Positions 35,764 to 45,321 of a DNA stretch of 64,000 nucleotides are shown piece after piece. The translations under genes were made by a program, and so were the position numbers. This DNA comes from an uncultured Aquimarina sp. (GTDB lineage: Bacteria; Bacteroidota; Bacteroidia; Flavobacteriales; Flavobacteriaceae), in NCBI GenBank assembly GCA_947489195.1, contig CANLCT010000020.1:1-64000 (forward strand), written 5' to 3'. The notes under the pieces are model-generated. The model did no database searches and was not told the origin of the DNA. It was given only the letters and a program-made list of their open reading frames with translations. The first letter of the stretch is position 1, and each line of letters opens with the position of its first letter.

Positions 35764-38700
35764 TTATGCTTTTTGAACAACAACCCATCCTTTTTCTAGT
35801 AAAGGAATAGCTTGTTTAAACTTTACTGTTTTGGTTTCTCCATTCACTAGATTTTTAATAACTATTTTGTCATTACGTCCAATTTTAGGTTCTTCTCTAA
35901 CAATAGTCTCAACAGGGGCTTGAGCACGTTGTTGCTGATGTTGAGCATCTGCGATAGCTCTATTTTGATTCGTTCGCTCCTCTAAATTTTGAATTTCTTC
36001 TTTTTGAGTATGCATTTCTTGTTGCTGATGTTGCTCTGCTGCCTGAACCTCATTTGGGTTTGCAGTAGGTAATTCGGCTTTGAATAAGAAAGAAATCACA
36101 TCTTTATTTAAGCCTTGAAGCATACTTTTAAATAATTCAAAAGCTTCAAACTTATATATTAATAAAGGATCTTTTTGTTCATGAACAGCTAAACGCACAC
36201 TTTGTTTTAGCTCATCCATTTTACGCAGGTGTGTTTTCCATGCATCATCAATAAGTGCTAAGGTGATATTTTTTTCAAAATCAGAAATGATTTGTTTTCC
36301 TTCGCTATTATATGCTTTTTCTAAATTGGTGCCCACGTTTAATGACTTGATGCCGTCTGAAAAAGGAACGCCAATACGTTCAAATTGATTGTTAGGGTCT
36401 TCGTAAATTTGTTTAATTACTCGGTATACTTCCGTAGAAGTATGTTCCATCTTGCTTTCATAATGTTTTAATGCTGCATGGTATACTTTTCCAGTTAATT
36501 TTTCGGCATTAAGCGAAGTAAATTCTTGTTCGGTTACTGGGCTAGGCATAGCAAAATAACGAATCAATTCAAATTCGAAGTTTTTGTAATCTTGAGCAAT
36601 GCTATTCCCTTCGGCAATACTTTCTGATAATTCGTAAAGCATATTAGCGATATCCACCTTAAGGCGCTCTCCATATAATGCATGACGTCTACGTTTATAA
36701 ACAACTTCACGCTGTGCATTCATTACATCATCATATTCTAATAAATGTTTACGTGTACCAAAATTGTTTTCTTCAACTTTTTTCTGAGCACGTTCAATAG
36801 AATTTGAAAGCATTTTGGCTTGGAGTACTTCACCATCTTCAATATTCATTTTGTCCATTAGTTTGGCAATTCTTTCCGAACCAAATAAACGCATTAAATT
36901 ATCTTCTAATGATACATAAAATTGAGAGCTACCAACATCACCCTGGCGACCAGCACGACCACGTAACTGGCGGTCAACTCGACGAGAGTCATGACGTTCG
37001 GTACCAATAATAGCTAAACCACCTGCAGCGAGTACTTCATTTGAAAGTTTAATGTCTGTACCACGACCAGCCATATTAGTCGCAATAGTTACTACACCAG
37101 GATTCCCTGCTTCGGCAACAATATCAGCCTCTTTTTGGTGTAATTTTGCGTTAAGTACATTGTGTTTTATTTTTCGCATGTTTAACATACGACTTAATAA
37201 TTCTGATATTTCTACAGAAGTTGTACCGATAAGTACAGGGCGACCAGCTTGCGAAATTTTCACCACATCTTCAATAACGGCATTGTACTTTTCGCGTTTA
37301 GTTTTATAAATTAAATCCTGTCGGTCATCCCTAGCAATAGGTTTGTTTGTTGGAATTTCAATAACATCTAATTTGTAAATTTCCCAAAATTCACCTGCTT
37401 CAGTTACTGCAGTACCCGTCATACCAGATAATTTATGGTACATACGGAAATAATTTTGAAGCGTTACAGTAGCTAAAGTTTGTGTAGCATCTTCAATTTT
37501 TACATTTTCTTTAGCTTCCAGTGCTTGGTGTAGTCCGTCAGAAAAACGACGACCATCCATAATACGCCCCGTTTGTTCATCAACAATTTTTACTTTGTTG
37601 TCCATTACTACATACTCCACATCTTTTTCAAAAAGAGAGTAAGCTTTTAGTAATTGGGTTACTGTATGGATACGTTCACTTTTAATGCTATACTCACGAA
37701 ATAATTCTTCTTTTTTAGCGGCTTCTTCTTCTGCGTTTAGTCCTAAGTCTTCAATTTTGGCAATTTCAACGGCAATTTCAGGAAGAATAAAGAAATCAGA
37801 ATCTCCTTCTTTGGAAATATGAGCCACTCCTTTATCCGTAAGATCTATTTGATTGTTTTTTTCTTCAATAACATAGTATAAATCTACATCAATAAGGTGC
37901 ATATCCCTATTGTTATCTTGCATGTATTGATTTTCGGTTTTTTGAAGTAATTGTTTTACACCCTCTTCACTCAAATACTTAATTAAAGCTTTGTTTTTAG
38001 GAATACCTCGATAAGCTTGTAGTAATTTAAAACCACCATCTTTTGTGTTGCCTTCTTTAATTAATTTTTTGGCATCGGCTAAAACCCCTGTTAAGTATTT
38101 TTGTTGAAGGTTGACAATACTTGCAATACCAGGTTTTAATAAATCGTATTCATGAATATCACCTTTTGGTACAGGGCCCGAAATAATCAAAGGAGTACGT
38201 GCATCATCAATTAGCACCGAATCTACCTCATCTACAATGGCGTAATTGTGTTTACGTTGTACCAAGTCTTCTGGCGCATGAGACATATTATCTCTCAGAT
38301 AATCAAATCCAAATTCGTTGTTTGTTCCATATACAATGTCGGAATTGTAAGCATTTCTTCGAGCTTCAGAGTTTGGTCTGTGGTTGTCAATACAATCGAT
38401 GCTTAAGCCATGGAATTGGAATAATGGAGCCATCCATTCGCTATCACGACGTGCTAGGTAGTCATTTACGGTTACTAAATGCACACCATTTCCAGTAAGC
38501 GCGTTTAAGTAAACAGGTAGAGTAGCTACCAGAGTTTTACCTTCACCAGTATGCATTTCGGCAATATTTCCATTATGTAAAGCCACACCACCTATTAATT
38601 GAACATCATAATGAATCATGTTCCAAGAAACTAGGGTACCTGCAGCATTCCAACTTGTATTCCAAGTTGCTGAGTTGTCATTTAATGTAACATACTCTTT

Positions 38701-39129
38701 GGTTGCCGAAAGTTGTCGGTCGTATTCAGAGGCAGTAACTTCAACAGTTTCATTATCTGTAAAACGGCGGGCAGTTTCTTTTACAACAGCAAAAGCATCG
38801 GGTAAAATTTCATTTAATGTTTTGTCTGTTATTTCAAGAGCTTTTGATTCGAGATCATCAATTTCAATATAAATATCTTCTCGAGCATCGATATCATCTG
38901 TACTGTCTGCTTTAATTTTTAAAGCTTCAATTTGCGAAACAATGTCGGCTTTAGCTTCTACTATAATTTGTTTAAAGGCAGTAGTTTTTGCCCTCAATTC
39001 ATCATTAGTGATGTTGACTAGTTTGGCTTCCGCTTCTTTAATTTTATTTAAAATAGGCTGTATTGCCTTAACGTCTTTTTTGGATTTGTCTCCGACAAAT
39101 ACTTTAAGTACAGAATCTAAAATTCCCAT
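35764..39129 (-). CDS. secA: preprotein translocase ATPase SecA
   Basis: SecA drives export of unfolded preproteins through SecYEG. The 1121-residue protein shows the nucleotide-binding fold with Walker A in MHTGEGKTLVATLP and DEVDSVLIDDART, then the second helicase domain with TNMAGRGTDIKL and DRQLRGRAGRQGD. It is longer than the E. coli protein because of inserts in the first ATPase domain (after VPKGD) that are normal in Bacteroidota. The C terminus lacks the zinc-binding cysteines and instead ends IVIKNLVNGETKTVKFKQA..LLEKGWVVV, a conserved flavobacterial tail. A Gln/His-rich linker precedes it. The gene is monocistronic, with a strong terminator. Confidence 0.97.
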   Translation of the reverse strand: MGILDSVLKVFVGDKSKKDVKAIQPILNKIKEAEAKLVNITNDELRAKTTAFKQIIVEAKADIVSQIEALKIKADSTDDIDAREDIYIEIDDLESKALEITDKTLNEILPDAFAVVKETARRFTDNETVEVTASEYDRQLSATKEYVTLNDNSATWNTSWNAAGTLVSWNMIHYDVQLIGGVALHNGNIAEMHTGEGKTLVATLPVYLNALTGNGVHLVTVNDYLARRDSEWMAPLFQFHGLSIDCIDNHRPNSEARRNAYNSDIVYGTNNEFGFDYLRDNMSHAPEDLVQRKHNYAIVDEVDSVLIDDARTPLIISGPVPKGDIHEYDLLKPGIASIVNLQQKYLTGVLADAKKLIKEGNTKDGGFKLLQAYRGIPKNKALIKYLSEEGVKQLLQKTENQYMQDNNRDMHLIDVDLYYVIEEKNNQIDLTDKGVAHISKEGDSDFFILPEIAVEIAKIEDLGLNAEEEAAKKEELFREYSIKSERIHTVTQLLKAYSLFEKDVEYVVMDNKVKIVDEQTGRIMDGRRFSDGLHQALEAKENVKIEDATQTLATVTLQNYFRMYHKLSGMTGTAVTEAGEFWEIYKLDVIEIPTNKPIARDDRQDLIYKTKREKYNAVIEDVVKISQAGRPVLIGTTSVEISELLSRMLNMRKIKHNVLNAKLHQKEADIVAEAGNPGVVTIATNMAGRGTDIKLSNEVLAAGGLAIIGTERHDSRRVDRQLRGRAGRQGDVGSSQFYVSLEDNLMRLFGSERIAKLMDKMNIEDGEVLQAKMLSNSIERAQKKVEENNFGTRKHLLEYDDVMNAQREVVYKRRRHALYGERLKVDIANMLYELSESIAEGNSIAQDYKNFEFELIRYFAMPSPVTEQEFTSLNAEKLTGKVYHAALKHYESKMEHTSTEVYRVIKQIYEDPNNQFERIGVPFSDGIKSLNVGTNLEKAYNSEGKQIISDFEKNITLALIDDAWKTHLRKMDELKQSVRLAVHEQKDPLLIYKFEAFELFKSMLQGLNKDVISFLFKAELPTANPNEVQAAEQHQQQEMHTQKEEIQNLEERTNQNRAIADAQHQQQRAQAPVETIVREEPKIGRNDKIVIKNLVNGETKTVKFKQAIPLLEKGWVVVQKA

Positions 39130-39252
39130 GTTTGTATTGTTAATGAAACTCCCTTTAATATTTGTTAAAAATAGTTAAAGGTATTCGTTAGATTATTCCC
39201 AACGTGAGTTGGAATCTGATATTGTTTATATGGCGTAATTTACGCAAAAAAA

Positions 39253-39272
39253 AAGCCTCTATCGAGACTTTT
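39253..39272 (-). terminator. terminator of the DUF2795 gene
   Basis: AAAGCCTC pairs with GAGACTTT around a 4-base loop. On the minus strand it is followed by a long T tract. It lies 26 bases past the stop codon. Confidence 0.8.
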
Positions 39273-39298
39273 TAATGTTGTTTTATTTAGGTTGAAGG

Positions 39299-39520
39299 CT
39301 AGTATTCATCTTCATTCCAGAGATAATCTTCGTCAGTTGGATAATCCGACCAAATTTCTTCTATGGAGTCATATGAATCACCTTCGTCCTCAATTGCTTG
39401 TAGATTTTCTACAACTTCCAATGGAGCTCCAGTTCTGATGGCATAATCGATTAATTCATCTTTGGTAGCTGGCCAAGGTGCATCACTTAAATAAGATGCT
39501 AGTTCTAGTGTCCAATACAT
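39299..39520 (-). CDS. DUF2795 family protein, 73 aa
   Basis: This small acidic protein begins MYWTLELASYLSDAPWPATKDELIDYAIRTGAP and continues LEVVENLQAIED, the conserved DUF2795 core. A highly acidic, Tyr-rich tail follows (SIEEIWSDYPTDEDYLWNEDEY). It is cytoplasmic and its function is unknown. The same small protein is conserved widely in flavobacteria, which argues that it is real despite its size. It has a terminator directly downstream and lies 169 bases past the secA start codon on the same strand. Confidence 0.85.
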   Translation of the reverse strand: MYWTLELASYLSDAPWPATKDELIDYAIRTGAPLEVVENLQAIEDEGDSYDSIEEIWSDYPTDEDYLWNEDEY

Positions 39521-39633
39521 TTGTCTGTGATTTTTTTTGCAAAAATAAATTTTTACCTAACAAATGCAAGTGAAAACTCATTTTTTTAATTAAAAATTTA
39601 TAAGAACTTATTGTTGAGGTGTATAGCTTCTTG

Positions 39634-40188
39634 TTATTTTTCAGGAATCCATTTGATTTCCTCAACCTCTAATTCTTTTGTCAACTTTCGTGCCAGTACA
39701 AATAAATAGTCAGAAAGCCGGTTTAAATACATTAAAACTTCTTTTTCTAAAGGTTCATTATGGTGTAAACTATAGGCTAAGCGCTCTGCACGCCTACAAA
39801 TAGCACGGGCAACGTGACAATATGACACACAAGGGTGTCCACCAGGTAAAATAAAATGAGTCATAGGGGGGAGAGATGTATCTAGGCGATCAATCTCGTT
39901 TTCCAATGCTTCAATTTGATCTGTTGTAACTTTTTGGATATTTAAATTTTTCTTCTGATTGTTATGAGGAGTTGCTAAAATAGAACCAATACTAAATAAT
40001 TCTATTTGAATTTGAGTTAAAAAGTTTTTGTGATCAGTAGTTATTTCTTGATCTCTGAGTAGTCCTATAAAAGAATTTAATTCATCAATAGTTCCATAGG
40101 CATCAATTCGATCATTATTTTTAAGAACGCGCTTACCTCCGTATAAACTGGTAAAACCTTCATCTCCCGTTTTGGTGTATATTTTCAT
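39634..40188 (-). CDS. cob(I)yrinic acid a,c-diamide adenosyltransferase (PduO type)
   Basis: The 184-residue enzyme transfers the adenosyl group of ATP to cob(I)alamin, giving coenzyme B12. The PduO/MMAB signature is present: MKIYTKTGDEGFTSLYGGKRVLKN at the N terminus (ATP-binding), RIDAYGTIDELNSFIG, and the C-terminal CHVARAICRRAERL..LHHNEP helix that binds the substrates. The length is normal and the protein is cytoplasmic. No other B12 gene or B12 riboswitch is seen nearby, so the enzyme probably serves cofactor salvage, for example for methylmalonyl-CoA mutase. It is followed by the DUF2795 gene and preceded by a methyltransferase-like gene on the same strand. Confidence 0.92.
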   Translation of the reverse strand: MKIYTKTGDEGFTSLYGGKRVLKNNDRIDAYGTIDELNSFIGLLRDQEITTDHKNFLTQIQIELFSIGSILATPHNNQKKNLNIQKVTTDQIEALENEIDRLDTSLPPMTHFILPGGHPCVSYCHVARAICRRAERLAYSLHHNEPLEKEVLMYLNRLSDYLFVLARKLTKELEVEEIKWIPEK

Positions 40189-40305
40189 TACTGTGGTTTT
40201 TTGGAGCTTTAATTTGTGTTAAATTTAAATAAAGCTCTTTTTAAGATTAGATCTTAAAGTTTTTTATAGAAAATTTCGAATCTAATATTAAAGCAATTTA
40301 CGCTT

Positions 40306-40836
40306 TTATAAACGTATATAAAATTCCTCTCTTGCTTGTTGTTTTCTGTTAAAAATAAAGCCAAAATAATAGGTGTTAACTACGACATGAGCATTTTTAT
40401 GGGCTTTAATAGTGTTCCAGAAATCTTTGTTTTCGTAAGGTAATTCTATTATTGCAAGGGCATTAGGTTTTAATTGGTCGATTTGTTTTATGCTGTATGT
40501 GTTTTTAGAAATAAAAATTAAATCGGCAGTAACATTATTGGTGATATTAATATTTTTTTTTATAGTAATTAGGTGTGCTAAGGGGTGATTAGTCTTATAA
40601 GTACCTGCTATTTTAGTGATTTTAAAATAAGAGATAATACGGTCTAATAGTTGTACATGGCTTGATTTAAAGAGTTTTGATGTGTTTTTGTATGACTGTT
40701 CTGAAATTAAATTAGCTTTCTTTTTTCTGTAAAAGCAAAGTGTTACCAAGTCATAAACAAAAGGAGAGTGTACGCCATGCTCGTTGGTTGATTTTAATAA
40801 AAACAACCAATATGATTTTTTAAATAAAACGGACAT
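40306..40836 (-). CDS. reduced methyltransferase-like protein, 176 aa
   Basis: The N terminus (WLFLLKSTNEHGVHSPFVYDLVTLCFY) and C terminus (YYFGFIFNRKQQAREEFYIRL) match the ends of a Bacteroidota class I SAM-dependent methyltransferase family of about 240 residues. Here the middle is much shorter. Instead of the glycine-rich SAM loop there is a stretch such as TKIAGTYKTNHPLAHLITI, with no E/D-x-G-x-G. It is probably a diverged, non-catalytic member, although a short active form cannot be excluded. The reading frame is intact, with no sign of a frameshift. A heptanucleotide array lies 68-151 bases upstream. Confidence 0.68.
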   Translation of the reverse strand: MSVLFKKSYWLFLLKSTNEHGVHSPFVYDLVTLCFYRKKKANLISEQSYKNTSKLFKSSHVQLLDRIISYFKITKIAGTYKTNHPLAHLITIKKNINITNNVTADLIFISKNTYSIKQIDQLKPNALAIIELPYENKDFWNTIKAHKNAHVVVNTYYFGFIFNRKQQAREEFYIRL

Positions 40837-40903
40837 TATGTTTAAAATTTATTGGAAAGAATATATTTAAAATATAATAAAATGATTTTAAATAAATTAG
40901 CTT

Positions 40904-40987
40904 AACAGCCAACAGCCAACAGCCAACAGCCAACAGCCAACAGCCAACAGCCAACAGCCAACAGCCAACAGCCAACAGCCAACAGCT
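40904..40987. repeat. heptanucleotide tandem array (AACAGCC)x11 plus one variant
   Basis: Eleven exact copies of AACAGCC run from 40904 to 40980, followed by AACAGCT at 40981-40987. The first two bases of the ABC-F stop codon (minus strand) fall in the last unit. The array lies between two minus-strand genes and has a period not divisible by three. Confidence 0.97.
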
Positions 40988-42866
40988 AACCCATTTTTTC
41001 TGCTAGCTCCATCCAGCGCATTTCTTTTTCTTCAATAGCATTAGTAATTATACCTAATTCCTTTGATTTTTCAATAAGTGCATCTCCTTCAAAAGTTTCG
41101 GTAGCAAATTGTTGTTCAATTTCCTTTTTTTGAATTTCGAGTTTTTTTAATTCGCGTTCTATTTTGTTGTATTCCTTTTGTTCGTTAAAAGATAAAGAAG
41201 TACTTTTTTGTTCTTTTTTCCAAGAATTTTTGTCTTGTTTGGATTCGGTAACTTTAGTTGTTGTTGGTTCTTTTTTTGTTTTGGGGCTACTTTCGTATGC
41301 ACGGTAGTCAGAATAATTTCCGGGGAAATCTTGAATAACTCCTTTGCCTTCAAAAACAAAAAGGTGATCTACAATTTTATCCATAAAATAACGATCGTGA
41401 GATACTACGGCTAAACAACCAGGAAAATCTAAAAGAAAACTTTCTAAAACATTTAGTGTAACAATATCTAAATCATTAGTAGGTTCATCTAAAATTAAAA
41501 AATTAGGGTTTTGGATTAAAACTGTACATAAATAAAGACGTTTGCGTTCGCCTCCACTAAGTTTTTCAACAAAATCATGCTGTTTTTTACGATCAAATAA
41601 AAACTGCTCTAATAATTGACCTGCCGAAATTTGTCTTCCTTTTTTTAAAGGGATGTAATCTCCAAATTCGCGAATGACATCAATGACCTTTTGTCCTTCT
41701 TTTACTTTAATTCCTTTTTGTGTATAGTAGCCAATTTTAATAGTTTCGCCAGTAATTACTTTTCCGCTATCTGGTAATTCGATACCTGTAAGTAAGTTTA
41801 AAAAAGAAGATTTTCCAGTTCCATTTTTTCCAATAATTCCAATACGTTCGCCACGCTGAAAAACATAATCAAATTTATCAGTAATTACTAAATCGCCATA
41901 GTTTTTAGTAACCTTGTGAAATTCGATAATTTTACTTCCCATTCGCTCCATGTTAATTTCTAAGGTAACTTGGTGGTCAGCTCTTCGTTGGTGTGCTTTT
42001 TTCTTAATTTCAAAAAAATCGTCAATACGCGATTTTGATTTGGTGGTACGTGCTTTTGGTTGGCGGCGCATCCAATCCAATTCTTTTTTAAATAAATGTT
42101 TAGCTTTACTTAATTCTGTAGCTTCAACGGTAAGGCGTTGTTCTTTTTTTTCTAAATAATAGGCGTAATTTCCTTTGTAGTTATGTAATTTTCCTTGATC
42201 TAATTCAACAATTTCATTGCATACATTTTCTAAAAAATAACGATCATGCGTAATCATAAAAAGAGTAATCTTTTCTTTAGCAAAGTACTCTTCTAGCCAT
42301 TCAATCATTTCTAAATCTAAATGGTTGGTTGGTTCATCTAAAAACACCAATTCAGGTTTGCTTAACAGTACGTTGGCTAGAGCTAAACGTTTTTTTTGGC
42401 CACCAGAAAGAGAGCCTACTTTAAGTGATAAATTATCTAATTTAAGTTTCGAAAGGATTTGCTTGTATTCGGTTTCAAAATCCCATGCTTGCGCTTGATC
42501 CATTAGGTCAAAGGCAGCTTGAAATGCTTCGGCATCTTCGGGGTTTAATACTGCTTTTTCATAAGCTTCAATAGCCTGTAAACTTTCATTGTCTCCAGTA
42601 AAAATAGTTTCTTCGATAGAAAGTTTAGGGTCTAAATTGGGTTCCTGTGGTAAAAATGCCACTTTAAGCCCTTTACGGTAAACGACTTGCCCGGTGTCCG
42701 ATGGATCACTTTTGGTAATAATATTTAACAATGAGGTTTTACCAGTTCCGTTTTTTGCAACAAAACCAATTTTTTGACCTTCATTAATACCAAATGAAAT
42801 ATTTTCAAACAGTACACGCTCTCCAAATGCTTTAGAAACATTTTCAACAGAAACAAAATTTATCAA
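40986..42866 (-). CDS. ABC-F family ATPase (Uup/EttA type)
   Basis: The 626-residue cytoplasmic protein has two ABC ATPase domains and no membrane part. Domain 1 has Walker A in VAKNGTGKTSLLN, the signature LSGGQKKRLALA and Walker B in VFLDEPTNHLD. Domain 2 has IGKNGTGKSSFLN, LSGGERKRLYL and LILDEPTNDLD. The linker between them and a C-terminal coiled coil (about 545-620, Lys/Glu-rich) fit the Uup subgroup, which binds ribosomes or branched DNA. A role in translation or replication stress is likely. Its stop codon lies inside the heptanucleotide array. The start opens onto VSVENVSKAFGERVLF. Confidence 0.92.
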   Translation of the reverse strand: MINFVSVENVSKAFGERVLFENISFGINEGQKIGFVAKNGTGKTSLLNIITKSDPSDTGQVVYRKGLKVAFLPQEPNLDPKLSIEETIFTGDNESLQAIEAYEKAVLNPEDAEAFQAAFDLMDQAQAWDFETEYKQILSKLKLDNLSLKVGSLSGGQKKRLALANVLLSKPELVFLDEPTNHLDLEMIEWLEEYFAKEKITLFMITHDRYFLENVCNEIVELDQGKLHNYKGNYAYYLEKKEQRLTVEATELSKAKHLFKKELDWMRRQPKARTTKSKSRIDDFFEIKKKAHQRRADHQVTLEINMERMGSKIIEFHKVTKNYGDLVITDKFDYVFQRGERIGIIGKNGTGKSSFLNLLTGIELPDSGKVITGETIKIGYYTQKGIKVKEGQKVIDVIREFGDYIPLKKGRQISAGQLLEQFLFDRKKQHDFVEKLSGGERKRLYLCTVLIQNPNFLILDEPTNDLDIVTLNVLESFLLDFPGCLAVVSHDRYFMDKIVDHLFVFEGKGVIQDFPGNYSDYRAYESSPKTKKEPTTTKVTESKQDKNSWKKEQKSTSLSFNEQKEYNKIERELKKLEIQKKEIEQQFATETFEGDALIEKSKELGIITNAIEEKEMRWMELAEKMG

Positions 42867-43118
42867 AATCTTTATTTTTTGGTAAAACTAAGCGTTAATT
42901 ATCAAACTACGAATTATTAATTATACGTTTTTTGGTTCTTGGCTAATGAGCATTGATTAATATGTTTAATGTTTGGGTGATAAGGTTGTAAGTGATAATG
43001 GTATTTGATATTTTCTATAATATGTGATGAATACCAAATTTGTAGATGATAGTATTAAAAAAAATAGGCTAAAGAACATACTAAGAAAACGAAAAGCTTG
43101 TTGCTTCTTTAGTCTTTA

Positions 43119-44237
43119 CTACCTAAAAAGGCTCCAGTCAATTCGAATTGAAAATACATTAGAATACAAAGAGGCGCTTTGATCTCCGATATCGGTAAGG
43201 GCATAATCGACAGATACACCTTTGTAGTGGAAACCTACTCCAAAATTGGGTTGAAACCCAAGTTCGTTAGTGCCATCAAATTGTTTTACTTTTTGGAAAT
43301 TTCCAACGCCACCACGTAAAAAGATAAATTTTCTAAAATTAGCTTCAAACCCAAAAGCAGGAGATATACTAAATGAGGTAGTGCTAATTACATCATTAGT
43401 TTGGGCAAAGCGAAAATTTCCATCGGCTTCAAAATCTAAGTCTACGTCTCTATTTATGGTAAAGGTTTTGTTAATTCCCATACGAACACTTGGAAGTGTA
43501 ATTTCGGTAGTTTCGGGCGCTTCTTGTCTGTTTAAAGCATTTGGAGTTCCGTTTCCTCTCGGATCATCTCCTAAATCATTATCAAAAATACCATCTTCGA
43601 TTTGCCATGAGTTATAAGTGGTGGTTAAATCACGAACCATAATACCAAATTTCCAGGTTTTATCTGCGCTTGTAAGTTGTAGACCTGCGTCAAGTCCAAA
43701 GCCCCAAGCGGTAGCAAAGTCGCCAATAATCCTGCGAACAACTTTAGCATTTACTCCGTAGCTGAAGTTTTTATTAAAGGGTTTTCGTGCGTATGATACT
43801 GTAAAAGCATAATCTGCAGTTGAAAACCTGGGTAATTCTTCAAAAGGAGTGATATCGCCGCCAGCAGTTATTAGAGCTCTGGTGTCAAGAATATCATCTA
43901 CTCCAAAGCGGATAATAGAAAGCGCCAAGGCGCTTTTATCATCAATAGGAGTGGCAAAAGCAGCGTAATCGTAATTTGCAATATTAGCAAAATAAGAAGC
44001 GTGCATCAAAGCTAATTGTTTGTCTTTGATATTAATTAATCCAGCTGGATTCCAATATGCAGCACTAACGTCGCTTGTTGAAGCAACTACGGCATTTGAT
44101 TTTCCAAATGCTGCGGCATCTACACCAATATTTAAAAACTCGTTAGAATACTTACGAGTTTGAGATTTGACAGAAATAATTACTCCAGTCAATAACATGT
44201 AAAAAAATATGTTTCTCAAAGGCTGTTTTTTTTGCAA
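43119..44237 (-). CDS. PorV/PorQ family outer-membrane protein
   Basis: The 372-residue protein has a signal peptide (about 1-26, cut after VKSQ). Its opening EFLNIGVDAAAFGKSNAVVAS..DVSAAYWNPAGL is characteristic of the PorV/PorQ family of FadL-like beta-barrels linked to type IX secretion. Alternating amphipathic strands fill the rest, ending in an aromatic residue (IDWSLF) plus Arg. PorV escorts T9SS cargo on the cell surface, but this could also be a paralog of unknown role. The window encodes at least four T9SS-tailed enzymes that would need such a system. The core por genes are not nearby. Confidence 0.82.
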   Translation of the reverse strand: MQKKQPLRNIFFYMLLTGVIISVKSQTRKYSNEFLNIGVDAAAFGKSNAVVASTSDVSAAYWNPAGLINIKDKQLALMHASYFANIANYDYAAFATPIDDKSALALSIIRFGVDDILDTRALITAGGDITPFEELPRFSTADYAFTVSYARKPFNKNFSYGVNAKVVRRIIGDFATAWGFGLDAGLQLTSADKTWKFGIMVRDLTTTYNSWQIEDGIFDNDLGDDPRGNGTPNALNRQEAPETTEITLPSVRMGINKTFTINRDVDLDFEADGNFRFAQTNDVISTTSFSISPAFGFEANFRKFIFLRGGVGNFQKVKQFDGTNELGFQPNFGVGFHYKGVSVDYALTDIGDQSASLYSNVFSIRIDWSLFR

Positions 44238-44327
44238 AGATGTTACATTTTTGTAATATATTAAACTTTATTTACATGTGCTTATTGTATAAAGCACTTT
44301 AACTATTAAGTAAACACCTACAAATAT

Positions 44328-45059
44328 ATGTCGATAAAAAAACAAATTCCTAATATTATAACATTGTTAAACTTGTTTTCGGGCTGCATAGCTGTGTACT
44401 TTGCGTGTGTAAATCAGTTGGCTTTGGCTGCGTTATTTACTGCGCTAGGCATTTTTTTTGATTTTTTTGATGGCTTTTTTGCGCGTTTATTTAATGCTAA
44501 TAGTGAATTGGGGTTACAATTAGATTCGTTGGCGGATATGGTTACAAGCGGAGTTGTACCTGGGGTGTTTATGTTTCAAATGCTATTACAGTCTAAAGCT
44601 ATAAATGATGCTATGCCTATAGAGGTTGTTGGCTGGGATGTCATAGAATGGGTGCCTTTTTTGGGTTTTCTCGTTACTTTGGCTTCTTGTTATCGTTTGG
44701 CAAATTTTAATATTGATACGCGACAAACAAGTTCGTTTATAGGTTTGCCTACACCGGCAAATACTTTATTAATAATTAGTATAGGTTTGGTGAGTGTAAA
44801 TCAATCTTCGGGTATAGTTGAGGTTTTATTAAATAATGTTTGGGTACTATTGATAATAACCATTTTAAGTTGTTATTTGCTTAATGCTGAAATAAGGCTT
44901 TTTGCTTTAAAATTTAAAAATTGGAGTTTAAAAGATAATTGGGTGCGTTATTTGTTAATTGTTTCTTCAATAGCGGCTATTTTGCTTTTTAATTATATGG
45001 GGGTAATTTTAAGTATATTTTTATATATACTTTTATCCTTGATTTTCAGTAATAAATAA
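44328..45059 (+). CDS. pssA: CDP-diacylglycerol-serine O-phosphatidyltransferase
   Basis: This integral membrane enzyme makes phosphatidylserine from CDP-diacylglycerol and serine, the precursor of phosphatidylethanolamine. The CDP-alcohol phosphotransferase motif DG-x2-AR-x8-G-x3-D-x3-D is visible in DGFFARLFNANSELGLQLDSLAD (about residues 47-69). About seven hydrophobic segments follow. The 243-residue length suits the PssA type of Bacteroidota. The start at 44328 (MSIKKQIPNIITLLNLFSG) is standard for the family. The gene is divergent from the PorV-like gene and is followed by tRNA-Gln with its own promoter. Confidence 0.92.
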   Translation: MSIKKQIPNIITLLNLFSGCIAVYFACVNQLALAALFTALGIFFDFFDGFFARLFNANSELGLQLDSLADMVTSGVVPGVFMFQMLLQSKAINDAMPIEVVGWDVIEWVPFLGFLVTLASCYRLANFNIDTRQTSSFIGLPTPANTLLIISIGLVSVNQSSGIVEVLLNNVWVLLIITILSCYLLNAEIRLFALKFKNWSLKDNWVRYLLIVSSIAAILLFNYMGVILSIFLYILLSLIFSNK

Positions 45060-45109
45060 AGTTGTAGCATGATTTTTTTAAATTTTTTTCAGATTTTTTA
45101 CTTCAAAAT

Positions 45110-45140
45110 TTTGCAGCAAGGGAATTAAGTTTTATATTTG
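45110..45140 (+). promoter_or_regulatory. tRNA-Gln promoter
   Basis: TTTG (45110-45113) and TATATTTG (45133-45140) are separated by 19 bases, an exact Bacteroidota promoter. It lies 18 bases ahead of the tRNA. Confidence 0.85.
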
Positions 45141-45158
45141 CACCCGTATTAAAAATAC

Positions 45159-45231
45159 TGGTCTATGGTGTAACTGGCAACACGTCTGTTTTTGGTACAG
45201 AAGAGTCTAGGTTCGAGCCCTAGTAGACCAA
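45159..45231 (+). tRNA. tRNA-Gln (anticodon TTG)
   Basis: The acceptor stem TGGTCTA pairs fully with TAGACCA. The D arm, the anticodon stem TCTGT/ACAGA with the seven-base loop TTTTGGT, and the T arm with GTTCGAG are all present. The anticodon TTG reads CAA and, by wobble, CAG. The discriminator base is A, and CCA is not encoded. Confidence 0.96.
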
Positions 45232-45237
45232 CAAAAA

Positions 45238-45270
45238 GGAGTTTTCAATTTTTGAAAACTCCTTTTTTTT
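45238..45270 (+). terminator. terminator of tRNA-Gln
   Basis: A perfect 11-base stem, GGAGTTTTCAA with TTGAAAACTCC, has a 3-base loop followed by eight T residues. Confidence 0.93.
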
Positions 45271-45321
45271 TGTGTGTTTAATGTTTTGTGTTGAGTAGAT
45301 TGTATTCATATGTTTATATTA

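Noticed and set aside
40904-40987. Possible CRISPR array
   Set aside because: The repeats are seven bases, directly abutting and without spacers, and no cas genes are in view. This is a simple tandem repeat.
43056-43115. Terminator of the PorV-like gene
   Set aside because: CTAAAGAA and TTCTTTAG can pair, but the loop is about 30 bases and the stem weak, so I do not list it as a terminator.
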